Shown piece after piece: positions 9,505 to 17,620 of a DNA stretch of 64,000 nt (positions within the stretch are counted from its first letter, which is position 1; each line of letters begins with the position of its first letter). This stretch comes from Gemella haemolysans ATCC 10379 (GTDB lineage: Bacteria; Bacillota; Bacilli; Staphylococcales; Gemellaceae): positions 62,001 through 126,000 of the forward strand of contig NZ_ACDZ02000006.1 of the NCBI RefSeq assembly GCF_000173915.1, given 5' to 3'. Below the pieces are notes generated by a model. It did not search any database. It was not told the DNA's origin and worked only from the letters and a program-made list of their open reading frames with translations. The position numbers and the translations under genes are program-made.

Positions 9505-9539
9505 GATATTACGATTATCAGAAAAAAGATAATGATATC
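9505..9539. promoter_or_regulatory. Dyad upstream of the sensor operon, possible regulator site
   Basis: An imperfect inverted repeat (GATAT..ATTATC and GATAAT.ATATC around AGAAAAAA) lies about 130 bases before the binding-protein gene. A TGTTATACT extended -10 follows it downstream. It could bind the cognate response regulator; this is only a guess from position. Confidence 0.3.
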
Positions 9540-9669
9540 TCTTTTTTCATTAAAAATAAGATGTTATACTATTAATAAAAGATAAGTAGTATTAATTCTA
9601 TTATTTAACATAATAATTTATTGATATAGTCTTTGAAATTGGAGAAAATAATATAGAGGTTGGAGAAAA

Positions 9670-10569
9670 ATGAAAAGAATAGTTATAAGCTTTTTTGTAA
9701 TATTCCTTTCCGTATTATTATTCGCTGTACTTCCTTTAGTTTTGAAGAATAAACAAGAAGAGTATATAGATTTTTCTGAAGTAACAGAAACAGTTGATAA
9801 TAGTGCGAAGGATGATGAAACTTTAAGAATTGGATTAATTTCCGTAACTGGTGATAATAAGAGTTATATTTTAGAAAAAGAATTAGCTAATTATATCGGC
9901 GAGAAATTGAATAAGAAAGTAAAGTTAATACAGAAAAAAAGTTATAGAGATATAAATGTTTTGTTAAAAAATAATAAGATAGATGTTGCATTTTTATCGA
10001 CAGGAGCATACTCATTGTATGAAGATAAGGAGTCTTTAGAACTTTTAGCAAGACCGAATAGGGGAAAAGCATACTATCATCCTATAGTTATAGCTAAAAA
10101 AGATTCTAATTTGAAAAACATAGAAGATTTGAAGAAGCAGAGCTTTGCATTTGTAGATACTTATAGTTATTCTGGATACTTAGTAATGAATGATTATTTA
10201 AAGAAAAATGGTGTGTCAGCAAATAAGTTTTTCAGTAATAGTTATTTTACTCACAGTCATGAAGAATCAATAAATCAAGTAACTAATGGAACTGTTAAAG
10301 CTGCTATTGTCGATGATTGGGCGTTACAGTATATTTATAATAATTTTCCAGATACTGCACTTAATATAAAAATAATAAAAACATTTCCAGAGGTTGCAAC
10401 TGGGCCGGTAGTAACTCATAAAAACTATGAAGAAAAAGATAAGCTTAAACAGATTTTGCTATCTATTGATAAGGATAGTGCAATAAAAGGCACGCTATCA
10501 CAGCTTCAAATTGAAAAATATGAAGAAACCAAAGCTAGTGATTATCCTAATTTAATAAGCGAGGATTAA
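9670..10569 (+). CDS. PhnD-like periplasmic-type binding protein, probable sensor partner
   Basis: An extracytoplasmic type 2 binding protein of the phosphate/phosphonate (PhnD) fold. One N-terminal hydrophobic segment (about 4-24) with no lipobox suggests an uncleaved anchor or signal peptide. Family-like motifs are DVAFLSTGAYSLYED, FAFVDTYSYSGYLVMNDYL and GTVKAAIVDDWAL. No ABC permease or ATPase is nearby. Instead a histidine kinase gene starts 4 bases after its stop, so it probably presents a ligand to the kinase, as HptA does for HptSR in Staphylococcus aureus. A convergent GlpT transporter suggests an organophosphate ligand. Confidence 0.75.
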   Translation: MKRIVISFFVIFLSVLLFAVLPLVLKNKQEEYIDFSEVTETVDNSAKDDETLRIGLISVTGDNKSYILEKELANYIGEKLNKKVKLIQKKSYRDINVLLKNNKIDVAFLSTGAYSLYEDKESLELLARPNRGKAYYHPIVIAKKDSNLKNIEDLKKQSFAFVDTYSYSGYLVMNDYLKKNGVSANKFFSNSYFTHSHEESINQVTNGTVKAAIVDDWALQYIYNNFPDTALNIKIIKTFPEVATGPVVTHKNYEEKDKLKQILLSIDKDSAIKGTLSQLQIEKYEETKASDYPNLISED

Positions 10570-10572
10570 TAT

Positions 10573-11958
10573 ATGGCAAAACTAAAGATAAAAAATAAAA
10601 TTATTATATTCTTCATAGTAATTTATACTATATATTTAAGTGTGATTTTGGCTTTTACTTACGTCAGTAACAAAGATATACTAGAGAGTGCTTTAAAAGA
10701 TAGAATAACCCAGACTTATTATCAACTTTCAGGAAATATTTCTGAAAATATAAAGACAGAAAATACTTATGAAATTCATCAAAAAATACATAGTGCAGCA
10801 TTAAATAATGAAGTTGCATACATTATTGTATTTGATAATGAAAAAAATATCTTAGGAAAAACATTGAAAGAAATCCCTCAAAAAATTGCAACGTTTAATG
10901 ATGAACAGTTAAATAACTTTAAGAAATATGATAGTTCAAGAGGGGAAATATTAGAGTATATATCTCCCATAGATGATGTTAATATCGGTTATATTAGAGT
11001 TGGATTTTACACGAAAAACATTTATATGAAAACATATAGTCAGTTTTTAAGAATTCTTATTTTAAATATGTCAGTATTTGTTATGCTATTAGTTATTGCA
11101 TACTACGTTTCAAAATTAATAGAACGCCCAGTGCAAGATTTAACTTCTGTAACCGATGAAATAATTCGCGAAGGCGAATATAGGACAAAGATAGAAAAAG
11201 AGAATTATAGTCGTGATTTCCATGTCCTTGTCAGCTCTATAAATAAAATGGTTGAGAACAATAAAAAGAATAAAAAATTAAATAACTATCTATTAAATAA
11301 AATATTTAGAATTCAAGAGGAAGAGAAAAAGATGTTGTCGAGAGAACTTCATGATGAAGTTAGTCAATCTCTAGCAAGCCTTTTGTTTTTAATAAGTAAT
11401 TTAGTAGATAAAGAAAGTGACCGAAAGAAAAAAGATCGCTTAGTATTAATTCGGTCTGAAATAGAAAATAGTTTAAGTAATATTAGAAATATAGCTGTTA
11501 ATTTGAGACCACCTAGTGCTGAACTTAGCTTAGGAGAAGTAATTAGTAAATATATTGAAGATTACAAGAATTTGTACGGTATAGATATTGATTTTTATAC
11601 AAACTATGAGGGTGGGAAAAATAATAATTTTGATATTACCCTTTATCGTATTATTCAAGAATCATTATCGAATATAAAACGCCATTCAGGAGCTACAGAA
11701 GTACAAATTAAATTATATGAAAATACAGATTATATAATTTTAACTATTGCGGATAATGGAATAGGATTAACTAAAGAACGAGTGGAACTAGCAAAGAAAC
11801 AAGGACGATTAGGAATTTATGGTATACAAGAGAGAATTTTTGATTTTTCTGGTGAATTTAAACTATTGAAAAATAATAAATACTCTACTATACTGATGTG
11901 TAAATTTAAAATAGAAATGTTAAAAGAGGAGAAAATTGATGAAAATATTATTAATTGA
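10573..11958 (+). CDS. Sensor histidine kinase, NarX/HisKA_3 type
   Basis: Membrane histidine kinase, 461 aa. TM1 is about 11-30, an extracytoplasmic domain about 31-158, TM2 about 160-180, a HAMP-like linker to about 235, then a HisKA_3 dimerisation domain with His260 in RELHDEVSQSLASL. The HATPase_c domain has RIIQESLSNIKRH, DNGIGL and GIYGIQERI. It is translationally linked to the upstream binding protein and overlaps the response regulator gene. The likely role is to read the binding-protein ligand and phosphorylate the regulator. Confidence 0.9.
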   Translation: MAKLKIKNKIIIFFIVIYTIYLSVILAFTYVSNKDILESALKDRITQTYYQLSGNISENIKTENTYEIHQKIHSAALNNEVAYIIVFDNEKNILGKTLKEIPQKIATFNDEQLNNFKKYDSSRGEILEYISPIDDVNIGYIRVGFYTKNIYMKTYSQFLRILILNMSVFVMLLVIAYYVSKLIERPVQDLTSVTDEIIREGEYRTKIEKENYSRDFHVLVSSINKMVENNKKNKKLNNYLLNKIFRIQEEEKKMLSRELHDEVSQSLASLLFLISNLVDKESDRKKKDRLVLIRSEIENSLSNIRNIAVNLRPPSAELSLGEVISKYIEDYKNLYGIDIDFYTNYEGGKNNNFDITLYRIIQESLSNIKRHSGATEVQIKLYENTDYIILTIADNGIGLTKERVELAKKQGRLGIYGIQERIFDFSGEFKLLKNNKYSTILMCKFKIEMLKEEKIDENIIN

Positions 11959-12556
11959 TGATCATAAATTGATAAAAATAGGGATCAAAGTTCTTTTAGA
12001 AGATAACGAAGAATTTAGTGTTATAGATGATTGTTCAAGTAAAAAAGAGTTTCTAGAAAAGATAACCAATGATTCTTATGACTTATTTATATGCGATATA
12101 TCATTATCTGATGGAACTGGTTATGATATACTTAAAGTAATAAAAGAGAAGAAAATAAATACAAAAGTAATTATTTTAAGTATGCATGAAGATAAATCTT
12201 ATATAAAAAAAGCATTTAAATTAGGCGCTTCGGGTTATGTAACGAAGAGTACTGCTCATGAAGAAATACTCCTTGCTATAGATAAAGTTATGTTTAAAAA
12301 TGATATATACCTAAATGAAAAATACGCTACGATTTTCTATGAATTATTTAAAGAAGATAAGGAAATAGAACTTAGCGAAAGAGAAAAAGAGGTAGGACGA
12401 TATATTGTTGAGGGTTATACATTAACTGATATTGGAGAGAAATTGTTCTTAAGTGTTAAAACTGTAGATACGTATAAGAAACGTCTTATGGAAAAAACTA
12501 ATACGAAGAAAAGAAGTGAACTAGTAGAATATCTAAAGTCAAACTTAATATTATAG
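11939..12556 (+). CDS. Response regulator, NarL/LuxR family
   Basis: Two-domain DNA-binding response regulator. The receiver domain has the acidic pair D7-D8, phosphorylation site D53 (LFICDISLSDG), and the switch/lysine region VIILSMHEDKS...VTKST. The LuxR-type helix-turn-helix is at the C-terminus (LSEREKEVGRYIVEGYTLTDIG, VKTVDTYKKRL). I use ATG 11939 (205 aa), spaced 7 bases from AGAGGAG, rather than the TTG one codon earlier. It overlaps the kinase gene by 20 bases. The predicted target is the glpT-like gene on the opposite strand. Confidence 0.9.
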   Translation: MKILLIDDHKLIKIGIKVLLEDNEEFSVIDDCSSKKEFLEKITNDSYDLFICDISLSDGTGYDILKVIKEKKINTKVIILSMHEDKSYIKKAFKLGASGYVTKSTAHEEILLAIDKVMFKNDIYLNEKYATIFYELFKEDKEIELSEREKEVGRYIVEGYTLTDIGEKLFLSVKTVDTYKKRLMEKTNTKKRSELVEYLKSNLIL

Positions 12557-12576
12557 TAATAAACATAAAGAAAAAA

Positions 12577-12611
12577 ACGGGTGACGATTATAGAAATCAT
12601 CCGTTTTTTTT
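12577..12611 (+). terminator. Terminator of the sensor operon
   Basis: ACGGGTGA / TCATCCGT stem (one G-T pair) with AAAAAAA before it and TTTTTTT after it. Confidence 0.75.
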
Positions 12612-12616
12612 ATAAA

Positions 12617-12670
12617 AAACACCTCTATCAATTTAAGGAGGATCAATGATCTTATTTGATAGAGATGTTT
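12617..12670 (-). terminator. Terminator of the GlpT-like gene
   Basis: Minus-strand stem of about 13 bp (CATCTCTATCAA with TTGATAGAGGTG) with a long loop, ending in TTTTTTATA, just after the stop codon of the transporter gene. Confidence 0.7.
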
Positions 12671-12675
12671 TTTCA

Positions 12676-14013
12676 TTAGTTTTCTAATTGTTTTGATGTT
12701 TTCTTGAATAGTGTTAATGAGATGAATACGAATGCTAACACACAAGAAATGATTAGTGCGTAGAAACCTCCGTTCCATCCGAACACGTCAACAAGTTTAC
12801 CCATTACATAACCAGCACTCGCTGATCCAAGTAGGTAACCGAATAGTCCAGTTAGACCAGTAGCTGTACCTGTAGCAACACGTGGAACTAAGTCTGCTGC
12901 TTGAAGACCAATCATCATAACAGGTCCATAGATTAAGAATCCGATGGCTACTAGACAGATATTGTCAATAAGTGGGTTACCTGGAGGGTTTTTCCAGTAA
13001 ATGAATACTGCAACAAGTACTCCAGTTAAGAATAATAACATTGGAGGAGCACGGTGTCCTTTGAATACTTTATCACTTAAGTAACCACTAGCTAACATAC
13101 CGAAGATACCAGCATATTCATATAAGAAGTAAGCCCAGCTTTGTTTGTCAACAGAGAAGTGTTTTACTTCTTTTAAGTATGTTGGAGCCCAGTCGATAAT
13201 TCCGTAACGAACGAAGTATACGAATACGTTAGCAACTGCGATAGCCCATAGGAATTTGTTGTTAATAATGTATTTAAAGAAGATATCTTTTGCTGATAAT
13301 GTGTGAGCAGATTCAACTTTTTCTACAATTTTTTCACCTTTCCATTCATCTACAGGTGGTAAACCTTCAGATTCTGGAGTATCTTTCATTAGGTAGAACA
13401 TGATAATTGCTAAAATAATAGCAATAGTTGCTGGTAAGTAGAATAATGATTGCCAAGCACCAAAAACAGAAAGTCCTACAAGTGCAAGAGGTCCGATTAA
13501 TCCACCACCAAGGTTGTGAGAAACGTTCCACCAACTCCACCAAGCACCACGCTCAGAAGCTGAGAACCAGTTAGTCATTGTTTTAGCACCAGGTGGGTAA
13601 CCCATACCTTGAAACCATCCGTTAAGTGCTGATAAGAAAATCATTAATGTTAATGAAGATAGTACTGCAGGAACAAGACCAAAAATTAAGCTGACTGCAG
13701 CAGAAGCAACTAAACCAATAGTAATAAAGTACTTAGGATTACTTCTGTCTGATACGTTACCCATGATGAATTTACTGAAACCATAAGCTAATGATAGAGC
13801 AAGTGAAACTTTCCCTAAGTCAGCTTTAGAGTAACCGTATTGGTCGATTAAATAAGGGATAGCAAGTGAGAAGTTTTTTCTGATTAGATAGTACGCTGCG
13901 TATCCAATGAATACCCCTGAGAATACTTGCCATCGAAGTCTTTTATATTCAGCATCTGTACGAGCACTGTCGATTCTCGGTTTAGGTGCTGAAGCTTTTA
14001 GAAATGAGAACAT
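12676..14013 (-). CDS. glpT: Glycerol-3-phosphate/organophosphate antiporter, GlpT family
   Basis: Major facilitator of the organophosphate:phosphate antiporter family, 445 aa, about twelve membrane segments. Strong GlpT-like blocks are YKRLRWQVFSGVFIGYAAYY, LIRKNFSLAIPYLIDQ, LAYGFSKFIMGNVSDRSNP, GWFQGMGYPPGAK and NVSHNLGGGLIGP. The N-terminal arginine of the RKNF motif is a substrate-binding position in GlpT. UhpT-type hexose-phosphate transport is the alternative; residues favour GlpT. It converges on a binding protein/kinase/regulator operon that resembles known hexose-phosphate sensing systems. A near-consensus cre site lies upstream, so catabolite repression is likely. RBS AAGGAGGAATT precedes the ATG. 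Confidence 0.9.
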   Translation of the reverse strand: MFSFLKASAPKPRIDSARTDAEYKRLRWQVFSGVFIGYAAYYLIRKNFSLAIPYLIDQYGYSKADLGKVSLALSLAYGFSKFIMGNVSDRSNPKYFITIGLVASAAVSLIFGLVPAVLSSLTLMIFLSALNGWFQGMGYPPGAKTMTNWFSASERGAWWSWWNVSHNLGGGLIGPLALVGLSVFGAWQSLFYLPATIAIILAIIMFYLMKDTPESEGLPPVDEWKGEKIVEKVESAHTLSAKDIFFKYIINNKFLWAIAVANVFVYFVRYGIIDWAPTYLKEVKHFSVDKQSWAYFLYEYAGIFGMLASGYLSDKVFKGHRAPPMLLFLTGVLVAVFIYWKNPPGNPLIDNICLVAIGFLIYGPVMMIGLQAADLVPRVATGTATGLTGLFGYLLGSASAGYVMGKLVDVFGWNGGFYALIISCVLAFVFISLTLFKKTSKQLEN

Positions 14014-14173
14014 TTAGAATTCCTCCTTAACTTTAATTATATATTATATTAAATTAATATAGTTTTTTAAAAGTATAAAACCTTTTATTTAATAAGTTTT
14101 TATAGCAATTTAATATTTTTTAAATCGCATATTTATTTAAACTATTTAACTTATAAAATAATTATATAAGACT

Positions 14174-14188
14174 AGAAAACGTTTGTAA
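14174..14188 (-). promoter_or_regulatory. Candidate CcpA (cre) site upstream of glpT
   Basis: Minus-strand TTACAAACGTTTTCT differs from the cre consensus WTGNAANCGNWNNCW at one position (G to A). It lies about 160 bases upstream of the glpT start. Confidence 0.45.
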
Positions 14189-14266
14189 ATGCTAATAGAA
14201 AAAGTTTTTTTCTTTTAGAAAATACCTTACACTTTTTGTAAGAATAAATCTTACAAAATATAATAA

Positions 14267-14295
14267 TTGACAAATCAACTATTATTAATTATAAT
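14267..14295 (+). promoter_or_regulatory. Promoter of the marR operon
   Basis: Consensus TTGACA (14267-14272), 17-base spacer, consensus TATAAT (14290-14295). Confidence 0.85.
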
Positions 14296-14299
14296 AGTT
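14277..14299. promoter_or_regulatory. Palindrome over the -10, candidate MarR operator 1
   Basis: AACTATTAT - TAATT - ATAATAGTT is a perfect 9-bp inverted repeat that covers the -10 of the marR promoter. This is the usual position for autorepression by a MarR protein. Confidence 0.55.
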
Positions 14300-14314
14300 T
14301 TTAAATGATTGACT

Positions 14315-14326
14315 TATCAATTGATA
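14315..14326. promoter_or_regulatory. Palindrome in the leader, candidate MarR operator 2
   Basis: TATCAATTGATA is a perfect 12-base palindrome between the -10 and the ribosome binding site of marR. Confidence 0.4.
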
Positions 14327-14338
14327 GAGGAGAACAAT

Positions 14339-14752
14339 ATGGATGTTAAAGACTATATAAAATTATTACACAATTTGAAAATTTTAGAAATAAAAGTCGC
14401 GAATATTTTCGAAAAAAGATTAGAAATAAGTTTAACAAGATTTCAAATTATAAAATATTTATATGAAGTAGAGGTCGCTACACCTAAGCAACTAGCACAA
14501 AGCTTAGAAATAGATGCGGCTGCTATAACAAGACATTTAAAAATACTAGAAGAAGGAGAATATATAACAAAGCGTCGTAATGAGCAAAATAATAGAGAAG
14601 TATTTGTAGAACTTACACAATATTCCAAAAATAAAGTGGATCAGTGTGTTAAAGAAACTGACATTAGAGAATTTATTGGTCCAGAATTTACCAATGATGA
14701 TTTTGAACAGTTGGTAAAATTGCTTAATAAATTCAATAATAATTTAATTTAA
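14339..14752 (+). CDS. MarR family transcriptional regulator
   Basis: A 137-residue winged-helix regulator. The helix-turn-helix region reads TPKQLAQSLEIDAAAITRHL, and the wing is KRRNEQNNREVFVELT. I start at ATG 14339, 7 bases after the GAGGAG; an earlier in-frame start would lie in the operator region. It heads an operon with a DUF1304 membrane protein and an NAD(P)-binding oxidoreductase. Two palindromes at its promoter suggest autoregulation. MarR operons of this shape often respond to redox or phenolic stress, but the inducer is not visible here. Confidence 0.88.
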   Translation: MDVKDYIKLLHNLKILEIKVANIFEKRLEISLTRFQIIKYLYEVEVATPKQLAQSLEIDAAAITRHLKILEEGEYITKRRNEQNNREVFVELTQYSKNKVDQCVKETDIREFIGPEFTNDDFEQLVKLLNKFNNNLI

Positions 14753-14766
14753 AAAGAGGTATAAAG

Positions 14767-15126
14767 ATGGGTATAATAACAATAATTCTAACAGTTTTAG
14801 TAGCATTACTATTTTTCTATATTATGTATTTAGAAACATTTGCTACAGATTCTGACAGTATAAGTAGAGTATTTAATATTGAAAAAGAAGAGTAACAGAG
14901 ACCTAATTTAAATGTTTTATTTAAAAATCAAGGTGTATATAATGGATTAATCGGGGTTGGCTTACTATACGGAACATTCTTATCAAAAAATCCTAAAGAA
15001 ATTGTAGGAATGTTACTAATTTATATTATATTAGTAGCTATTTACGGTGGTTTAACTAGTGATAAAAAAATTATTCTAAAGCAAGGTGGATTACCAATCT
15101 TAGCTTTAATTTCATTAATTTTATAG
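14767..15126 (+). pseudogene. DUF1304 membrane protein gene with one in-frame stop
   Basis: An open frame from ATG 14767 to TAG 15126 (119 sense codons plus the lesion) is interrupted only by TAA at 14893-14895 (codon 43). Translated through the stop it gives a complete DUF1304 protein: an N-terminal membrane helix, then LFFYIMYLETFA, NVLFKNQGVYNGLIGVGLLY, AIYGGLTSDKKIILKQGG and a hydrophobic end. The length equals the family norm (about 120 aa), and no other lesion is present. CAA to TAA is one possible cause. Without read-through, only a 42-residue fragment is made. It sits between marR and the oxidoreductase gene. A sequencing error is possible. Confidence 0.8.
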
Positions 15127-15140
15127 AGAGGGATATTAGC

Positions 15141-15785
15141 ATGAAAAATACAGCAGTAATTATTGGGGCAACTGGAGCAGTAGGTAGAGAAATAGTAAAT
15201 GAGATATTAAGTGGTGAATATTATAATAGAGTTTATATTTTAGGAAGAAGTTCTATCAGTAAATTACCTGATGATAGTAGGTTGGAAAAGATAATCATAG
15301 ATTTTGACAATATAGATTTTGATATGGATATATTAGAAAATGCAGATGTTTTTGCTAGTCTTGGAACAACGATAAAAACTGCAGGTTCAAAAGAAAATCA
15401 GAGAAAGATTGACGTTGACTATACTGTGAATTTTGCTAAACTTTGTGAAGGGAAGGTAAGAAGCTTTAATGTTGTTTCAGCAATTGGTGCTAATAGTAAG
15501 TCGAAAAACTTCTATAATTCACTAAAAGGTGAACTAGAGGATAAACTAAAAGAGATGAATCTTAGAACGCTTAGAATTTTCCAACCATCACTTCTTATTA
15601 GTAAACGCGATGATAATAGGTTTTTAGAAGAAATATTTATGAAGGTAGCGCCGATTTTTCAATTTGTATTAAAAGGGAAGATTAAAAAATATAGTCCAAT
15701 AGAGGCTAGTTTATTAGGAAAAGTATTAGTTCGCTTTGCAACTGAAAATAAAGGAAAAGGAACATATACTTATAATGATTTTTAA
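15141..15785 (+). CDS. NAD(P)-binding oxidoreductase, HTATIP2-like atypical SDR
   Basis: Rossmann-fold protein, 214 aa. The nucleotide-binding loop IIGATGAVGREIV is at residues 7-19, VYILGRSS follows, then VVSAIGANSKSKNFY...KGELE with the Tyr/Lys pair of extended or atypical SDRs. It resembles the HTATIP2/YbjT-type NAD(P)-binding proteins, whose substrates are mostly unknown. It is the third gene of the MarR operon, starting 15 bases after the DUF1304 frame. A terminator follows. Confidence 0.82.
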   Translation: MKNTAVIIGATGAVGREIVNEILSGEYYNRVYILGRSSISKLPDDSRLEKIIIDFDNIDFDMDILENADVFASLGTTIKTAGSKENQRKIDVDYTVNFAKLCEGKVRSFNVVSAIGANSKSKNFYNSLKGELEDKLKEMNLRTLRIFQPSLLISKRDDNRFLEEIFMKVAPIFQFVLKGKIKKYSPIEASLLGKVLVRFATENKGKGTYTYNDF

Positions 15786-15803
15786 TAGAAATTAAACTAA
15801 ATT

Positions 15804-15855
15804 ATCTAGAAATAATTGATAGTAATTATCATTTATTTCTAGATTTTGTTTTTTA
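15804..15855 (+). terminator. Terminator of the marR operon
   Basis: ATCTAGAAATAA (15804-15815) pairs with TTATTTCTAGAT (15833-15844), with inner GATA/TATC. TTTGTTTTTT follows. Confidence 0.75.
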
Positions 15856-15899
15856 TTTATTGTAGAATATAAATATGACATATATTAAGGAGTGACATT

Positions 15900-16655
15900 A
15901 TGAAGAAGGAAATGGGACACAAATTTTTAAAAAATTTAGGTAAAACTAGATTGAGACCTGGAGGAATCAAAGGTACCAATTTTTTATTTGCTCATATAGA
16001 ATTTAAAAAAGGTGACAGGATTCTAGAAGTTGCTTGTAATAGGGGTGTAAATCTTCTTGCCTTAGCTAAACAATATCCAAAAACTACTTTTATTGGAATA
16101 GATGTGGATAAAGTAGCAATATTAGAAGCACAACTTGAGGCGATGAAAAATAATCTTAATAATATTGAATTTATTAGAGCTGATGCCTTCCATTTAGAAT
16201 TTCCGGAAAATAGTTTTGATTATATTATTAATGAAGCGATGTTAACTATGTTTAGTAATAAAAGTAAGAATAAGGCACTAAGTGAGTATTATAGGGTATT
16301 GAAACCAGGTGGATTATTATTAACTCATGATATCTTATTGCTGAACAATTACGATAAAACAAAAAAACAATTATCTGATGCGATTAATGTAAATGTATCG
16401 CCATTATCTAAAGAGGACTGGTTATCGTTATTTGAAGAAGCAGAATTTAAAACGGTCAATTATATGCATGATAAACTGACACTACTTACAGCATCGGGAC
16501 TATTGGCAGATGAAGGGGTAATAAATTCACTAAGAATAATCAAGAATGGTTTTAAAAAAGATAATAGAAAGCAATTTATTAAAATGGGAACAACTTTTAA
16601 AAAATTAGAAAAAGATATGAATTTTATTTGTTTTGTTAATAAAAAAGTTTTATAA
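15900..16655 (+). CDS. Class I SAM-dependent methyltransferase
   Basis: A 251-residue methyltransferase. Motif I ILEVACNRGVNLLALA lies near residues 41-56, motif II has the acidic end of strand 2 (FIGIDVDKVAI), then FIRADAFHLEFPENSFDYII and the post-motif YYRVLKPGGLLLTHD. It belongs to the Methyltransf_11/25 group acting on small molecules or lipids; the substrate is unknown. RBS AAGGAG lies at the normal distance. It is probably monocistronic. Confidence 0.85.
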   Translation: MKKEMGHKFLKNLGKTRLRPGGIKGTNFLFAHIEFKKGDRILEVACNRGVNLLALAKQYPKTTFIGIDVDKVAILEAQLEAMKNNLNNIEFIRADAFHLEFPENSFDYIINEAMLTMFSNKSKNKALSEYYRVLKPGGLLLTHDILLLNNYDKTKKQLSDAINVNVSPLSKEDWLSLFEEAEFKTVNYMHDKLTLLTASGLLADEGVINSLRIIKNGFKKDNRKQFIKMGTTFKKLEKDMNFICFVNKKVL

Positions 16656-16662
16656 TAAGAGT

Positions 16663-16677
16663 ATGAAAACGTTTATA
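16663..16677 (+). promoter_or_regulatory. cre-like sequence upstream of the cupin gene
   Basis: ATGAAAACGTTTATA matches WTGNAANCGNWNNCW except at one position (C to T). It lies 46 bases before the cupin start, so it could be a roadblock or promoter-overlapping CcpA site. Confidence 0.35.
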
Positions 16678-16722
16678 TAAGAAATAGATATAGAGATAAA
16701 ATTATAATAAAGGAGAATTAGT

Positions 16723-17007
16723 ATGAGTGTAGGAATAATTTTTGAAGAAGCGGGATTGTTAAAAAAACATGACAGATTTAAATTAGTAAAAAAAGTAGGG
16801 AAACAAGGTGAACTAATAGCGAAACATAACCATCCAGAAGCCTTGGTAGTATTTACTTGTGTTAAAGGAGAGGTTAAGGTGTACTTAAATGATGATGAAG
16901 TACATATTGTTGAACCAGGGGAAGTTCTTCATTTTGATGGAGATAATTATATTAATGCTGAATTTTTACAAGATGGAGAAGTATTTGTAACTTTAATTCA
17001 TAAATAA
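16723..17007 (+). CDS. Small cupin-domain protein
   Basis: A 94-residue single-domain cupin. The conserved metal-type cluster HNHPEALVVFTCVKG lies near residue 35 and the second cupin motif PGEVLHFDGDNYINAEF near residue 66. Histidine and glutamate residues suggest metal binding, but enzymatic activity cannot be inferred. RBS AAGGAGAA precedes the ATG. Neighbours give no pathway hint. Confidence 0.8.
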   Translation: MSVGIIFEEAGLLKKHDRFKLVKKVGKQGELIAKHNHPEALVVFTCVKGEVKVYLNDDEVHIVEPGEVLHFDGDNYINAEFLQDGEVFVTLIHK

Positions 17008-17113
17008 TTCCTAAAATTATTATGAGATATTTGGCACATAGAATTGTATAAAATTAGAATCTTCCAATTGTTTTTATAGCAATCTAAATTATTATTTTAA
17101 GGGAGGATATATT

Positions 17114-17482
17114 ATGTTAAATCAAGTAATATTAATAGGAAGACTAGTTAAAAAGCCTGAACTAAAAGAAAGTGATAAGAAAGTAAACTATATTAAAGCA
17201 ACATTAGCTGTTCAATCTGATTTTAAAAATAAGGATGGAAATTATGATACAGAATTTTTCGAGTTTACTACTTTTGGTAAAACTGCAGAAAATACCGCTA
17301 AATATTGCGAAAAGGGAAGTTTACTTAATATAGTAGGAAGTTTGAATAATAATGTATATACTGACAAGAATGGAGTAAAACACTATCAAATGTCTGTAAT
17401 TGCTAATAAAGTTTCTTTTTTAAGCAAAGGAACGAAAAAAGAAGAAAAAGAGTCAGAAGACGTATTTGTCTTAGGTCAATAA
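17114..17482 (+). CDS. Short single-stranded DNA-binding protein (SSB/SsbB-like)
   Basis: OB-fold SSB, 122 aa. The start MLNQVILIGRLVKKPEL and the core FFEFTTFGKTAENTAKYCEKG are typical of SSB. It lacks a long glycine-rich linker and the acidic DDDLPF-type tip, ending instead in EDVFVLGQ. It therefore resembles the shorter paralogue (SsbB or YwpH in B. subtilis, about 113 aa, competence-related) rather than replication SSB. It has its own RBS (AAGGGAGG) and terminator. Role in DNA uptake is inference; no competence genes are adjacent. Confidence 0.88.
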   Translation: MLNQVILIGRLVKKPELKESDKKVNYIKATLAVQSDFKNKDGNYDTEFFEFTTFGKTAENTAKYCEKGSLLNIVGSLNNNVYTDKNGVKHYQMSVIANKVSFLSKGTKKEEKESEDVFVLGQ

Positions 17483-17507
17483 AATTAAATACTAATTTAG
17501 ATTGCAT

Positions 17508-17552
17508 AAATCTCTAACATAGGTTAAACTATGTTAGAGATTTATTTTTTTG
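17508..17552 (+). terminator. Terminator after the ssb-like gene
   Basis: A perfect stem AAATCTCTAACATAG / CTATGTTAGAGATTT is followed by ATTTTTTT. Confidence 0.85.
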
Positions 17553-17620
17553 TTGCATTTTTTTTTCGTATAATAATGTATAAAAAAAATAAAATTTATT
17601 AATAGAAAGGAAGCGATATT

